From positions 1-17,598 of the forward strand of contig CAMAFU010000014.1 in NCBI GenBank assembly GCA_945833725.1: a stretch of 17,598 nt of DNA, in the 5' to 3' direction. The position numbers and the translations under genes are program-made. Source of the DNA: an uncultured Treponema sp. GTDB lineage: Bacteria > Spirochaetota > Spirochaetia > Treponematales > Treponemataceae. This document shows, in pieces, positions 1 through 7,685 of this stretch (position 1 is its first letter; every line of letters starts with the position of its first letter). The notes below the pieces were generated by a model. It did not search any database. It was not told where the DNA came from and saw nothing but the letters and a program-made list of their open reading frames with translations.

Positions 1-2878
1 TTCTTTTTGCCGGACGGGGAGGAATGTAAACATTTTCTTCTGGTGCAACATCTTCTTCTACAAAATTCTCATTATCATCATCTTTTGATGTATCAATAGC
101 CTTATCAAGCCGCATTGTCATAATTTTACTTACGCCGGATTCTTGCATTGTTACACCAAGCATTGTACTTGCCCCTGTAACCGTTTTTTTGTTATGGGTA
201 ATTACAATGTACTGAGAAAGTTTTGAGAATGAGCGGAGTGCCTGAACAAGACTGGATACATTCTTATCGTCAAGTGCGGCATCAATTTCATCCAAAAGAC
301 AGAACGGGCTCGGCCTTACCTGATATGTGGCAAAGAGAAGGGCAACGGCTGTCATTGTTTTTTCACCACCGGAAAGAAGGGTAATATTCTGAAGTTTTTT
401 TCCAGGAGGTTCTGCAAAAATATCAATTCCAGAAGTAAGCACATTCTGAGGATCTACAAGCCGCAGTTCTCCCCGTCCGCCACCGAACATTCTTCGGAAC
501 ATATTATGAAAATTTTTCTTGATTTTATTATATGTATCAAGGAACATTTCCGTTGATTTTGTTTTTATTTCATCGGAAACACGGATTAAATTTTCCAGAG
601 ATTTATTTGTATCATCAAAACTTGCCTGAAGTTTTTCGTATCGTTCTTTCTGTTCTTCAAACTCTTCCGGTGCCATAAGGTTTACCGAGCCAAGATTTTT
701 AAAATCTTCTTTTGTTTTGGAAAGTTTTTCCCGTAAAACTGCTGAAGAAACTGTAATTTTGAACATCCGCTCTTCAAATTCCATTAAATCCCGGCTGTGG
801 GTATCAATAAAATTCTGTTTTATATTTTTTATGTCGTTGTCGCTTGTTAAAAGATCCATGGCCAGCTGTTCATATTGACGCTGAATTTTCCGTTGTTCTT
901 CTTCTTTTTTGTCTAATTTCTGCTTTGTGCCGCTTCCAGATGAGTTGCATTTTAAAATTTCGCTGTTAATCTGAGACATCTGGTCAGCACATTTTTGACC
1001 TCTCCGTTCAATTAATGCCAGTTCTTCCTGAATTTCTTCAATCTGTTCTTCCAGTTCTTCTCTGGCTTTTTTTTCGGAAAAAAGTTCTTCTTCGTTCTGC
1101 CGTAAATTTGCCTGTTCACCGGCCAAAGACCTGCGGATTAAATCAATATGACTTTTTGCCCCAAAAATTGCCTGGGCCATAGAGGCTTCGGAAATTCTAA
1201 ACTGGTTCAGGGAATCCCGGTATTCGTTGATTTTTTTCTGCAGGGAAGAATTTTCCGATTTATAGCCTTGAATCTGCTGCTGAATCTGAAGGATTCTTCT
1301 GTTTATGTCAGAAATTTTTGTATCGATATTCCGTTTTTTTGTAATTATACCTTCTGGAGAAAGAAAATCTTCGATAAAGTCAGGCATGAAAGATTCGTAT
1401 TTTTCCAGAGCTGATTGAGTCGTTTCGGCCAGAGAAGTTATTTCGGAAAAGGCAGAAATTGCATTTTCAATTTGAATTTTATTTTCTTCTGGTGAATGAA
1501 CGGAAAGTGTTGCATAGTCACAGAAAATGTTTTTTCGACCTTCGCTGAAAATTTTTATTTTCGCAATGGAAGTTTCCAGTTCTTCTTTTGCTTGTTGGGA
1601 GGCGGCAGAAGAAAAAGATGAATCTCTCAGCTTTGTATCTAATTCCCGGACAATATCTTCTGTAATTTCTCCCAGCTGTTTTTGAAGTTCCTGAATATCA
1701 GTATTCAGACAGTCAATTTCAATTCCGCATTTTTCAGAAAGCCTGTCGTTTTCGGCAATTTTTGAAGTTGAAGAAGTAATGCTTGTTGTAAATGAATCTA
1801 TATTTTCTTTAAGGGTTTTCAGCTGCTTTTCTTTTGAATGAAGTTCTGCTTCCTGCTCGTCTATTTCTTCGTTGTAGCTGTCGATGTTTTCTTTAATGTT
1901 TGCCTGCTTTACTTCCAGAACGGAAATTCTTCCACGACTCTGTTTTTCCTGCTGGTTATATTCCTGAGCCCGCTGAAGTTTGTTTGTTTTTTCGGTCTGA
2001 ACAGTAGCAAGTTCAACTTGAAGTGAATTATATTTTGACTGAAGGTCTTTTATTTTATCGTCATTTTCAGAAACTGCAGCCTGAATTTCGTTTATTTCCT
2101 TTTGAACTAAAGTCCGTTTTTCTTCCAGCTGTTTTTTTAACTCTTCCTGACGGGCTTTGTTTTGAGAAAAGTCTTTCAGTTTTAAAAGCTGAATATCCAG
2201 TTCAAGATTAAAAATTTCATCTTTAAGTGTTCTGTATTTTATGGTTTTTTCGCTTTGAACTTTTAAAGTTTCGTAGTTTCTTTTGTTTTCGACAAGGGCC
2301 ACTTCTATTTGTGCCAGATTTTGCCGTGTGCGTTCCAGTTCTTTTTCGGCTTCGGCACATTCGGCTTTGGAACGGCTTATTCCTGCAGCTTCTTCAAACA
2401 GATACCGCCGGTCTTCTGGCTTGGAAGACAGAATTTGATCGATTTTTCCCTGTTCCATTACCGAGTATGCAGCCTTTCCTACACCAGTATCCATAAAAAG
2501 CCGGCGGATTTCTGTAGGTCCTACCTGCCTGTTGTTAAGATAGTATTCGTTTTCTCCAGAGCGGTAGTAACGGCGTTTTATTGCAATTTCAGTTTCTTCC
2601 ATTGGGAGAAGACCGTTTTCGTTGGCAATGGTCAGAGTAACTTCTGCAATGTTTACAGGTGGGCGGGTTTCTGTACCGTTAAAAATTACAGATTCCATTG
2701 TATCGGCCCTGAGATTTTTAGCCCTGTTTTCTGCAAGAACCCATTTTACAGCATCAACAACATTGCTTTTTCCGCAGCCATTTGGACCTAAAAGGGCAGT
2801 AATGCCGTCTGAAAATTCTATATGAGTTTTATCTGCAAAGGATTTAAAGCCAAAAATATCCAAACTTTTGAGAAACAC
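1..2878 (-). CDS. smc: Chromosome partition protein SMC (3' end outside window)
   Basis: ATPase subunit of the SMC-ScpAB condensin, which compacts and segregates the chromosome. 959 codons are visible. The N-terminal half-ATPase has the Walker A motif GPNGCGKSN at residues 31-39 and VMEQGKIDQIL at about 141-151. Long coiled-coil arms span about 165-750, including LGSVNLMAPEE at 729-739. The C-terminal half-ATPase has signature LLSGGEK at 834-840, Walker B CLLDEIDAALDD at 860-871 and ITHNKKT at 893-899. After about 928 comes an acidic, proline-rich tail cut by the window edge. The start is GTG: an in-frame TAA lies two codons upstream and GGAG sits 8 nt before it. The ATPase core is complete, yet the protein is about 200 residues shorter than the usual ~1,150-1,190, and no glycine-rich SMC hinge is recognisable between the arms. 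A near-consensus promoter lies just upstream. Confidence 0.96.
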   Translation of the reverse strand, partial: MFLKSLDIFGFKSFADKTHIEFSDGITALLGPNGCGKSNVVDAVKWVLAENRAKNLRADTMESVIFNGTETRPPVNIAEVTLTIANENGLLPMEETEIAIKRRYYRSGENEYYLNNRQVGPTEIRRLFMDTGVGKAAYSVMEQGKIDQILSSKPEDRRYLFEEAAGISRSKAECAEAEKELERTRQNLAQIEVALVENKRNYETLKVQSEKTIKYRTLKDEIFNLELDIQLLKLKDFSQNKARQEELKKQLEEKRTLVQKEINEIQAAVSENDDKIKDLQSKYNSLQVELATVQTEKTNKLQRAQEYNQQEKQSRGRISVLEVKQANIKENIDSYNEEIDEQEAELHSKEKQLKTLKENIDSFTTSITSSTSKIAENDRLSEKCGIEIDCLNTDIQELQKQLGEITEDIVRELDTKLRDSSFSSAASQQAKEELETSIAKIKIFSEGRKNIFCDYATLSVHSPEENKIQIENAISAFSEITSLAETTQSALEKYESFMPDFIEDFLSPEGIITKKRNIDTKISDINRRILQIQQQIQGYKSENSSLQKKINEYRDSLNQFRISEASMAQAIFGAKSHIDLIRRSLAGEQANLRQNEEELFSEKKAREELEEQIEEIQEELALIERRGQKCADQMSQINSEILKCNSSGSGTKQKLDKKEEEQRKIQRQYEQLAMDLLTSDNDIKNIKQNFIDTHSRDLMEFEERMFKITVSSAVLREKLSKTKEDFKNLGSVNLMAPEEFEEQKERYEKLQASFDDTNKSLENLIRVSDEIKTKSTEMFLDTYNKIKKNFHNMFRRMFGGGRGELRLVDPQNVLTSGIDIFAEPPGKKLQNITLLSGGEKTMTAVALLFATYQVRPSPFCLLDEIDAALDDKNVSSLVQALRSFSKLSQYIVITHNKKTVTGASTMLGVTMQESGVSKIMTMRLDKAIDTSKDDDNENFVEEDVAPEENVYIPPRPAKR

Positions 2879-2918
2879 TTTTTAAACTCCGAGGTTAAAT
2901 TTTAATTTCAGAAAAACT

Positions 2919-2947
2919 ATTATATCAATAAATTAAGTCGTATTCAA
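2919..2947 (-). promoter_or_regulatory. Promoter of smc (sigma-70 type)
   Basis: On the minus strand TTGAAT (2947-2942) and TATAAT (2924-2919) are separated by 17 nt. The -10 box is perfect and the -35 box matches TTGACA at four of six positions. The predicted start near 2912 gives a leader of about 34 nt that contains the smc GGAG site at 2890-2887. smc can therefore be transcribed independently of the acetyltransferase gene upstream. Confidence 0.7.
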
Positions 2948-2963
2948 TTAAGATACAGTTGTG

Positions 2964-3449
2964 TCAGATTGTGCAGATTTTCTGGTAGGCAAGTCTTGGA
3001 GAGCCGTCGCTGATATGAATTATTCCGCAATATTCAAAGCCGGCCTTTTTTATGGCATTTTGCATGGGAATATTTTTCTCGTGAGTGTCGATTCTTAAAT
3101 TGCGTATTCTTTTTTCTGCCCAAAGAACACAATCATTTAAAACACCTTTTTTTGAGCCGTCGCCACAGATTCGGTGAATGGTGCCGTAAGGTTCTGTGTT
3201 AATCCATTTTCCGTCGATGGTGTTGTATGTGGGGTCATTACCGGTAATAAAAGAAAAAACGCCGTATATGGAATTCCCGTCTTCCATAACAAAAAGACAG
3301 TGGTTTTTAATATCCTCTAAAACTAAAGATTCCTGAGGATATCCGTTTATCCACTGGCAGTCATTGCCGTTTGCCCTCATAAAACTTTTACCGGCTTCGT
3401 ATAATTCCATTACTCTTTTTAAATCTGATTTTTTTGCTTCTCTAATCAT
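2964..3449 (-). CDS. GNAT-family N-acetyltransferase
   Basis: 161 aa, a single GNAT domain. Such enzymes transfer an acetyl group from acetyl-CoA to an amine; the substrate here cannot be deduced. The N-terminal MIREAKKSDL, the FMRANGN..QW.NGYP block (23-38), GTIHRICGDGSKKG (89-102) at the acetyl-CoA loop, and LRIDTHEKN..MQNAIKKAGF (118-138) followed by CGII match a group of small GNAT proteins widespread in Firmicutes and spirochaetes. There is no signal peptide or membrane span. The ATG start has no Shine-Dalgarno sequence in front of it. The gene sits between the greA terminator and the smc promoter, so it is probably expressed on its own, possibly with read-through into smc 85 nt downstream. 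Confidence 0.9.
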   Translation of the reverse strand: MIREAKKSDLKRVMELYEAGKSFMRANGNDCQWINGYPQESLVLEDIKNHCLFVMEDGNSIYGVFSFITGNDPTYNTIDGKWINTEPYGTIHRICGDGSKKGVLNDCVLWAEKRIRNLRIDTHEKNIPMQNAIKKAGFEYCGIIHISDGSPRLAYQKICTI

Positions 3450-3469
3450 TTTTTTATGAAAACAGGTTG

Positions 3470-3498
3470 ATTTTAGCTTTGTTAGCGTGTGTTACCAA
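3470..3498 (-). promoter_or_regulatory. Possible promoter of the GNAT gene
   Basis: On the minus strand TTGGTA (3498-3493) and TAAAAT (3475-3470) are separated by 17 nt. The predicted start near 3463 leaves about 14 nt of leader with no ribosome binding site. The -35 box is only a partial match. Its position directly after the greA terminator, and the absence of any other source of transcription for the GNAT gene, support it. Confidence 0.4.
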
Positions 3499-3499
3499 T

Positions 3500-3537
3500 A
3501 AAAAAAATCAGCAGACTGAAGTCCGCCGATTTTTTTT
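3500..3537 (-). terminator. Rho-independent terminator of greA
   Basis: Inverted repeat 3507-3516 / 3521-3530 with a 4-nt loop, flanked by A and T runs. Read on the minus strand, all ten stem positions pair if G-U pairs are allowed, the loop is UUCA, and a U run follows. On the plus strand the two G-U pairs become A-C mismatches, so the element works better leftward, in the direction of greA, whose stop codon lies about 47 nt upstream. Confidence 0.85.
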
Positions 3538-3550
3538 GAATACCGCTAGA

Positions 3551-3574
3551 ATCCTTGCCGCAGCCGACAAGGAT
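3551..3574. repeat. Stem-loop in greA 3' untranslated region, sharing a 13-mer with the 7536-7612 element
   Basis: ATCCTTG (3551-3557) and CAAGGAT (3568-3574) form a perfect 7-bp stem around a 10-nt GC-rich loop, between the greA stop codon and its terminator. There is no T run, so it is not itself a terminator. The 13-mer ATCCTTGCCGCAG (3551-3563) recurs in inverted orientation at 7536-7548 in the other large intergenic gap, suggesting a fragment of a dispersed intergenic repeat. Confidence 0.45.
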
Positions 3575-3583
3575 ATGCACAGG

Positions 3584-6319
3584 TTAAATTTTGGCTATTT
3601 TAATGCTTTTTACGGTGTAGTCGTTCTTATGTTCGTTAATGGAAAATTCCAGCCTGTCTCCGACTTTTGCATCAAGAATGGCATTTCCGAAAGGCGACAT
3701 ATAGGAGATTACTCCGTTTGCCGGATCAGATTCCCACGGTCCGAGGATTGTGTATGTTTCATCTTTTCCAGAAATATTATCTGTTAATACGATTTCTGTA
3801 CCGAAGGAAATGATTGAAGAAGTTGCCGTTGTAGGATCGAAAATTACGGCTCTGGCAAGTTCTCCCTGCAGGCGTTTTAAATCCACATTCAACTTGTGCT
3901 GAGCTTCTTTGGCAGCAATATATTCTGCGTTTTCCTTTAAGTCGCCTTTTTCCTTTGCATCTGCAACTTCTTTTGCAATGGCAGGAATATCTTCTGTAGT
4001 AAGTTTTGCTTCAAGAGCTTTCTTTTCGTCCAGTTTTGCCTTTGTAACAAACATTCCTTTTGGTGAAGAAGATTTTTCTTCTTTTGCACGGAATTTGTAG
4101 TCTGGATATTTTTCGAGAATCTTGTTGCGGAGAGCTTGTTTAATGGAACTGTCAATTCCAGGTACATCATCAATAAGAGTGTACATGTGGGTCATATTTT
4201 CCATGTCGCAGGACAGCATATAGTCGGCATAAACATTCTGACTTGAATTTTTATCGCCAAAAATCAGATTCTGGGCATTTTTGATTATTTTTTTATTTTC
4301 CGTTGAATCAACATGATTTTCGATTTCCCTGTAAGACTGGGAAATAATGTTTACAATGGAAATAAGCTGTTTTTGCAGGGTAATTCCTGTTTCCTGGAAC
4401 CATGCTTCATCCCGGCAGTTTTCAAAGAAGAACAGAACGGTCTCTTTGTAGTCACGGAAATTTTCAAAGGCTTTTACGGCAAGAAGCTGAACTTTTTCCT
4501 TGTTGCCTGTTTCCAACAGTTCCTGAAGCATTTTTTTGTTAAGAACTGTAGGGAACAGAATAAGATACTGATCTACCCAGTCTGGAAGAAGCCTTACGCA
4601 CTTTAGGAAATCTTCCTGTAAGGTTGTATTTTTTGTGTCTTTAAGGAGAGTGTACATTTCCCTAGGATTTTCAATTCCGTCGTATAAATCTTTAAAAGTC
4701 ATGGCTGGAACAAATGCCAGATTAGGAAGAAGTTCCCCAACCTTTTTAACTACCAGATACGAAGCTGCAACCTGCTCGTTTATTACCTGATGGGTGCTTT
4801 TAAGGAACCCTTTAAAGTAGTTGTACATATCGGTGAAAAGTTCACTTTCTTTGTCTGCTTCGTCGGTGTTGATATACTTCATGAATACATCGACACGAGG
4901 CATAAACTGTTTTTGAGCCTTAAATTCGTTGCTGAGTTTTTCTTCTGGAGAAATTTTTGCATCGCGGACAATGTATTCGTTGATGTTATTCGGATTTACA
5001 CCGAAAATGTGGTTTGTTTCCAGAGTTTTCTTTGCCTGAGAATTCCAGCTTGTCCATTCACCAGGAGTAAGGATGGAAGGTACAAGTTCTGCTTTAATCC
5101 GTTTGAAGTCGCAACTGTTTCCAAAAGATTTTATTATGATTTTAAGGGCTTCGGACTTGTCTTTTGAGTCTTTGAATATTTTAACAAGATCTTCTTTTGA
5201 TTTTGTTGCCTTTAAAACCCAGATATGATCTCTTGCAAGCGGCTGCAATGCTGTAACGGCCATTTTTAAAGCCATCTGCTTTACACCGTTTTTGCGGCCG
5301 AAATTGATTGTTAATGTATCGTTTTCAACCTTAGTAATAATTCCAACGCCCCATGTTCTGTGATAAACAAAGTTTTTTACGCCGAATGCAATGTGTTTTT
5401 CAAAGTCGTTTATAGCTTCAAATACATTGCGGAAATTCTGTGTAAGGTTTGAAGAACGGATATATTCATCTACATTAGGATTTTTTGCGTATTTTCCCTG
5501 ATAGCAGGAGGCAATTTCGTTTCTTGCCCAGTAATCTTTAGGGTCTATGGTAAGTATGATTTTTAAAAGCTGAATTGCAATATCCCATTTTTTAGGTGAT
5601 GAAGGTGCATTGTCTTTGTAGTATGGATAAAGGTCGTGAAGAAGAAGTGCGCTTTTATCCGGGCTGATTGTTTTTTCAACTTTTCTCTGAACGAGAAGGA
5701 AAAAGTCTATTTCTTCGGGAATAAGGGATACAAGTTTTGTCCAGCATTCTTTTACGGCTGTCATGTTTTTTGTGTTTACAAAGCGGAGAAGAGCTTTTTT
5801 GCAGTAAACAACGGCATTTTTTCTGTCGCCGGATGATTCGTAATGCTCTGACAAAAGTTTGGCAATTTCTGCTTCTTCTACATCGATTTTTACAAGTTTT
5901 TCGTAAAGTTCCCATGCTTTTTCGGAGCCGGAAGAGCGGTAATATTCTGCCAGTGTGCGGATTGCAAATTTATTGTTTGAATCAATGTCCAGAATTGTTT
6001 CGCAGATGTAAACTACAATCTGTTCCTTGTGATTTTTCTGGAAAAAGTCAACAAGATTTACCAGATAGTTGTTGTCGAGTTTGCCTTCTTTTAAGCCGAA
6101 CATACCCGAAATAAAAAGAGCGATAATGCTGTCTTTTGTGTGAGAAAGCTGTTCATCGCAGACAGCCTTGACTGCTTCCGAGCAGTTTTCTTCTCTTGCT
6201 TTTTCTACAATTTCCGACAGTGCAATTAAGTCGTTTTTTGAGTAGTTTGTGATTGTTGCTCTTGTCCAGGTTTCTTCTTTGAGCATTTCCTGGACTTTTG
6301 ATACAAGTTCTTCGGACAT
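3584..6319 (-). CDS. greA: Transcription elongation factor GreA with long N-terminal extension
   Basis: 911 aa. GreA enters the secondary channel of RNA polymerase and stimulates cleavage of backtracked RNA. The GreA part is only about the last 160 residues. It has a coiled-coil hairpin whose tip motif GDLKENAEY (792-800) carries the acidic residues needed for cleavage, then an FKBP-like domain to the C-terminus. Ordinary GreA is about 158 aa. The first ~300 residues are helical and TPR-like (for example LAEYYRSSGSEKAWELYEKL near 123-142). A beta-rich segment at about 316-361 (FVYHRTWGVGIITKV, then INFG and GVKQMALKMA) resembles small Tudor-like domains. About 400 further helical residues follow. 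Long GreA proteins of this kind are known from spirochaetes such as Borrelia. The start is ATG 6319, with GGGAG 6 nt upstream; an in-frame GTG at 6346 has no such site and lies inside a palindrome. Confidence 0.95.
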   Translation of the reverse strand: MSEELVSKVQEMLKEETWTRATITNYSKNDLIALSEIVEKAREENCSEAVKAVCDEQLSHTKDSIIALFISGMFGLKEGKLDNNYLVNLVDFFQKNHKEQIVVYICETILDIDSNNKFAIRTLAEYYRSSGSEKAWELYEKLVKIDVEEAEIAKLLSEHYESSGDRKNAVVYCKKALLRFVNTKNMTAVKECWTKLVSLIPEEIDFFLLVQRKVEKTISPDKSALLLHDLYPYYKDNAPSSPKKWDIAIQLLKIILTIDPKDYWARNEIASCYQGKYAKNPNVDEYIRSSNLTQNFRNVFEAINDFEKHIAFGVKNFVYHRTWGVGIITKVENDTLTINFGRKNGVKQMALKMAVTALQPLARDHIWVLKATKSKEDLVKIFKDSKDKSEALKIIIKSFGNSCDFKRIKAELVPSILTPGEWTSWNSQAKKTLETNHIFGVNPNNINEYIVRDAKISPEEKLSNEFKAQKQFMPRVDVFMKYINTDEADKESELFTDMYNYFKGFLKSTHQVINEQVAASYLVVKKVGELLPNLAFVPAMTFKDLYDGIENPREMYTLLKDTKNTTLQEDFLKCVRLLPDWVDQYLILFPTVLNKKMLQELLETGNKEKVQLLAVKAFENFRDYKETVLFFFENCRDEAWFQETGITLQKQLISIVNIISQSYREIENHVDSTENKKIIKNAQNLIFGDKNSSQNVYADYMLSCDMENMTHMYTLIDDVPGIDSSIKQALRNKILEKYPDYKFRAKEEKSSSPKGMFVTKAKLDEKKALEAKLTTEDIPAIAKEVADAKEKGDLKENAEYIAAKEAQHKLNVDLKRLQGELARAVIFDPTTATSSIISFGTEIVLTDNISGKDETYTILGPWESDPANGVISYMSPFGNAILDAKVGDRLEFSINEHKNDYTVKSIKIAKI

Positions 6320-6325
6320 AGTGTT

Positions 6326-6330
6326 CTCCC
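6326..6330 (-). promoter_or_regulatory. Ribosome binding site fixing the greA start
   Basis: GGGAG on the minus strand lies 6 nt before ATG 6319. It decides between this ATG and the in-frame GTG nine codons upstream at 6346, which would put the site inside the coding sequence. Confidence 0.75.
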
Positions 6331-6337
6331 AATAAAT

Positions 6338-6383
6338 AGTTTGCACTGCAAACTGTTTTACACTCTAAAATCTGCAACGCAGA
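6338..6383. promoter_or_regulatory. Two tandem palindromes upstream of greA (candidate operator or leader hairpin)
   Basis: AGTTTGCACTGCAAACT (6338-6354) is a perfect palindrome around one central base. TCTGCAACGCAGA (6371-6383) is a second, shorter inverted repeat. The two are imperfect direct copies of one another, each followed on the plus strand by ACTGTT and TTTTA. Their centres are about 31 bp apart, close to three helical turns. The first copy ends 18 nt before the greA start codon and could also fold in the mRNA as a 7-bp hairpin just before GGGAG. No clear -35/-10 pair could be assigned here. Confidence 0.5.
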
Positions 6384-6439
6384 CTGTTGTTTTATTTTTT
6401 TTAGGTTTCCGCCGGATTTTTTTTTCTGACGGAACTTAT

Positions 6440-7369
6440 TTATTTTGCGTATATTTTATAAATGTCAGGATCCAGAATTTTTATGTGCAAGAGAAGTTCG
6501 GAAATTTCATTTTCCATGCCGCCTTTCTGAACATAATAATCCATAAGCCTGAAATACATGAAAAGAAGTTTTGGTTTAAGGATTTTTGCATTGGAGGCCG
6601 GATTTTTTATTTCGACTTCCGTTTCAAAAATTTCCTGCCGCAGTTTTCCTGCTTCCTGACTTCTAAGCTTTCTTGTAACATTCAGTACACCGTAAAGAAC
6701 TCCGTAGACAGGAATCCAGTATTGAAGTTCTTCGCCGGAAAAACCCTTTTCTTCTGTTTTACCGATAAGGCATTTAATTAACTGTGAATCGAGGAACGCA
6801 AGATTTATTTTTTTTGCATCAATAAAAAAAGATTCCCTGAAAAGAACTTTTGCCTGTTTTTCCATGCCGCACAAAGCGTAGCAGTCTGCCATTTCTGCCA
6901 GAATTTCGGCCTGCCCCTGCGAAATGCGGTTTGCTTCTTCGAGACAAGTTAAAGCCTGCTTGTACTGACCGAGTTTTTTGTGGCAGATTCCCTTTTTTAA
7001 GAGAATTTCAGATTTTTGTGCAGACTGTTGAAATTCGTCGCTTTTTGAAAAACAATGAAGCGCCTGTGTAAAAACGCCGGTTTGAACGGAAAAAACAGCT
7101 CTTTTAAAAACTTCTTTTTTTTGAGAAAGGGAAGTTGAAAATTCTTTCCATTTGAATAAAAGGCGTTCTCCCAGTTCTTCTGGTTCCATGTCGGAAAAGT
7201 GACGGAAAAAATCTGCCCAGTAGTTGCAGCACCATATTGCGAATTCAATTTCCTGATTATCCAGGTTGAATTCGTAAATGCCCGCAAGAATTTTTTTTGC
7301 TTCTTCCGGTTTTGCTTCTTCCAGCAGAGTTAATGCTGTTTCCAGTTCCTTTTCTGACGACCCGCTCAT
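6440..7369 (-). CDS. Cytoplasmic TPR-repeat protein of unknown function
   Basis: 309 aa, with no signal peptide or membrane span, so probably cytoplasmic. Helical repeats with tetratricopeptide spacing are visible at about 85-185. Examples are LLKKGICHKKLGQYKQAL (123-140) with CLEEANRIS after it, and AEMADCYALCGMEKQAKVLF (158-177). The regions 10-60 and 205-300 are also helical. TPR proteins are usually protein-binding scaffolds; no catalytic motif is visible. It is the first gene of the leftward arm, followed after 120 nt by greA, whose own N-terminal extension is TPR-like, so a shared role is possible but unproven. The ATG at 7369 has no Shine-Dalgarno sequence, and the nearer promoter predicts a leader of only about 5 nt. 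Confidence 0.85.
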   Translation of the reverse strand: MSGSSEKELETALTLLEEAKPEEAKKILAGIYEFNLDNQEIEFAIWCCNYWADFFRHFSDMEPEELGERLLFKWKEFSTSLSQKKEVFKRAVFSVQTGVFTQALHCFSKSDEFQQSAQKSEILLKKGICHKKLGQYKQALTCLEEANRISQGQAEILAEMADCYALCGMEKQAKVLFRESFFIDAKKINLAFLDSQLIKCLIGKTEEKGFSGEELQYWIPVYGVLYGVLNVTRKLRSQEAGKLRQEIFETEVEIKNPASNAKILKPKLLFMYFRLMDYYVQKGGMENEISELLLHIKILDPDIYKIYAK

Positions 7370-7380
7370 AGTGTTGTTTT

Positions 7381-7408
7381 ATTATACTGAAATGCAGGGT
7401 TTAGTCAA
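7381..7408 (-). promoter_or_regulatory. Proximal promoter (P2) of the TPR gene
   Basis: On the minus strand TTGACT (7408-7403) and TATAAT (7386-7381) are 16 nt apart. The predicted start near 7374 is only about 5 nt before the ATG at 7369, so this transcript would be nearly leaderless. Confidence 0.7.
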
Positions 7409-7443
7409 TAAATCTTGAAAAAAAAGGAAAAAATGGGACAAAG

Positions 7444-7472
7444 TTTATACTTTACTTCTAAAAAACTGTCAA
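7444..7472 (-). promoter_or_regulatory. Distal promoter (P1) of the TPR gene
   Basis: On the minus strand a perfect TTGACA (7472-7467) and TATAAA (7449-7444) are 17 nt apart. The predicted start near 7437 gives a leader of about 68 nt, which runs through the proximal promoter 7381-7408. That leader contains a pyrimidine-rich stretch and no obvious ribosome binding site next to the ATG. Confidence 0.65.
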
Positions 7473-7535
7473 TAGCTTTTTCGGATAATTTTTTTTCTTT
7501 TTCAGACTGGATTTACTGCCACAGATTTCTTACTA

Positions 7536-7612
7536 CTGCGGCAAGGATAGGAGCACCGCCGAAGGCGTTCGGCCTGCCGAATGGAGCGAAAGCGTAAGTG
7601 CGGATAGCCTGG
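7536..7612. repeat. GC-rich palindromic intergenic element
   Basis: This segment stands out as GC-rich within an AT-rich gap. It contains GCCGAA-GGCG-TTCGGC-CT-GCCGAA (about 7558-7581), where the middle TTCGGC can pair with either flanking GCCGAA. It also has a GCGAAAGC segment and two direct copies of GGATAG about 54 nt apart. Its left end CTGCGGCAAGGAT (7536-7548) is repeated inverted at 3551-3563. No convincing protein is encoded in any frame and no known RNA family was recognised. The rest of the 7370-7694 gap holds only the promoters listed. It may be a dispersed repeat or a structured RNA; the boundaries are approximate. Confidence 0.4.
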
Positions 7613-7656
7613 TTTTGTGGAATGTAATGGAACAAAAGCCGCCCTTATTTTTAAGA

Positions 7657-7685
7657 TTGTTTTTATTAAAATTGTCTGTTATTAT
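7657..7685 (+). promoter_or_regulatory. Possible promoter of rpe
   Basis: TTGTTT (7657-7662) and TATTAT (7680-7685) are 17 nt apart. The predicted start near 7692 is about 3 nt before the rpe ATG, which would make the message leaderless. The -35 box is weak. Confidence 0.45.

Noticed and set aside
2309..2791. 160-codon plus-strand frame opposite smc
   Set aside because: It lies wholly inside smc on the other strand, has Phe/Cys-rich composition typical of antisense shadows, and no recognisable motif.
6405..6435. Inverted repeat after the TPR gene as a terminator
   Set aside because: Stem is about 6 bp with an 18-nt loop, and on the minus strand it is followed by A-rich rather than U-rich sequence. 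Read-through from the TPR gene into greA remains possible.
7415..7597. Open frame of 60 codons in the divergent intergenic gap
   Set aside because: No ribosome binding site, low-complexity start rich in Lys and Phe, and it runs across the leftward promoters and the palindromic element. No conserved motif seen.
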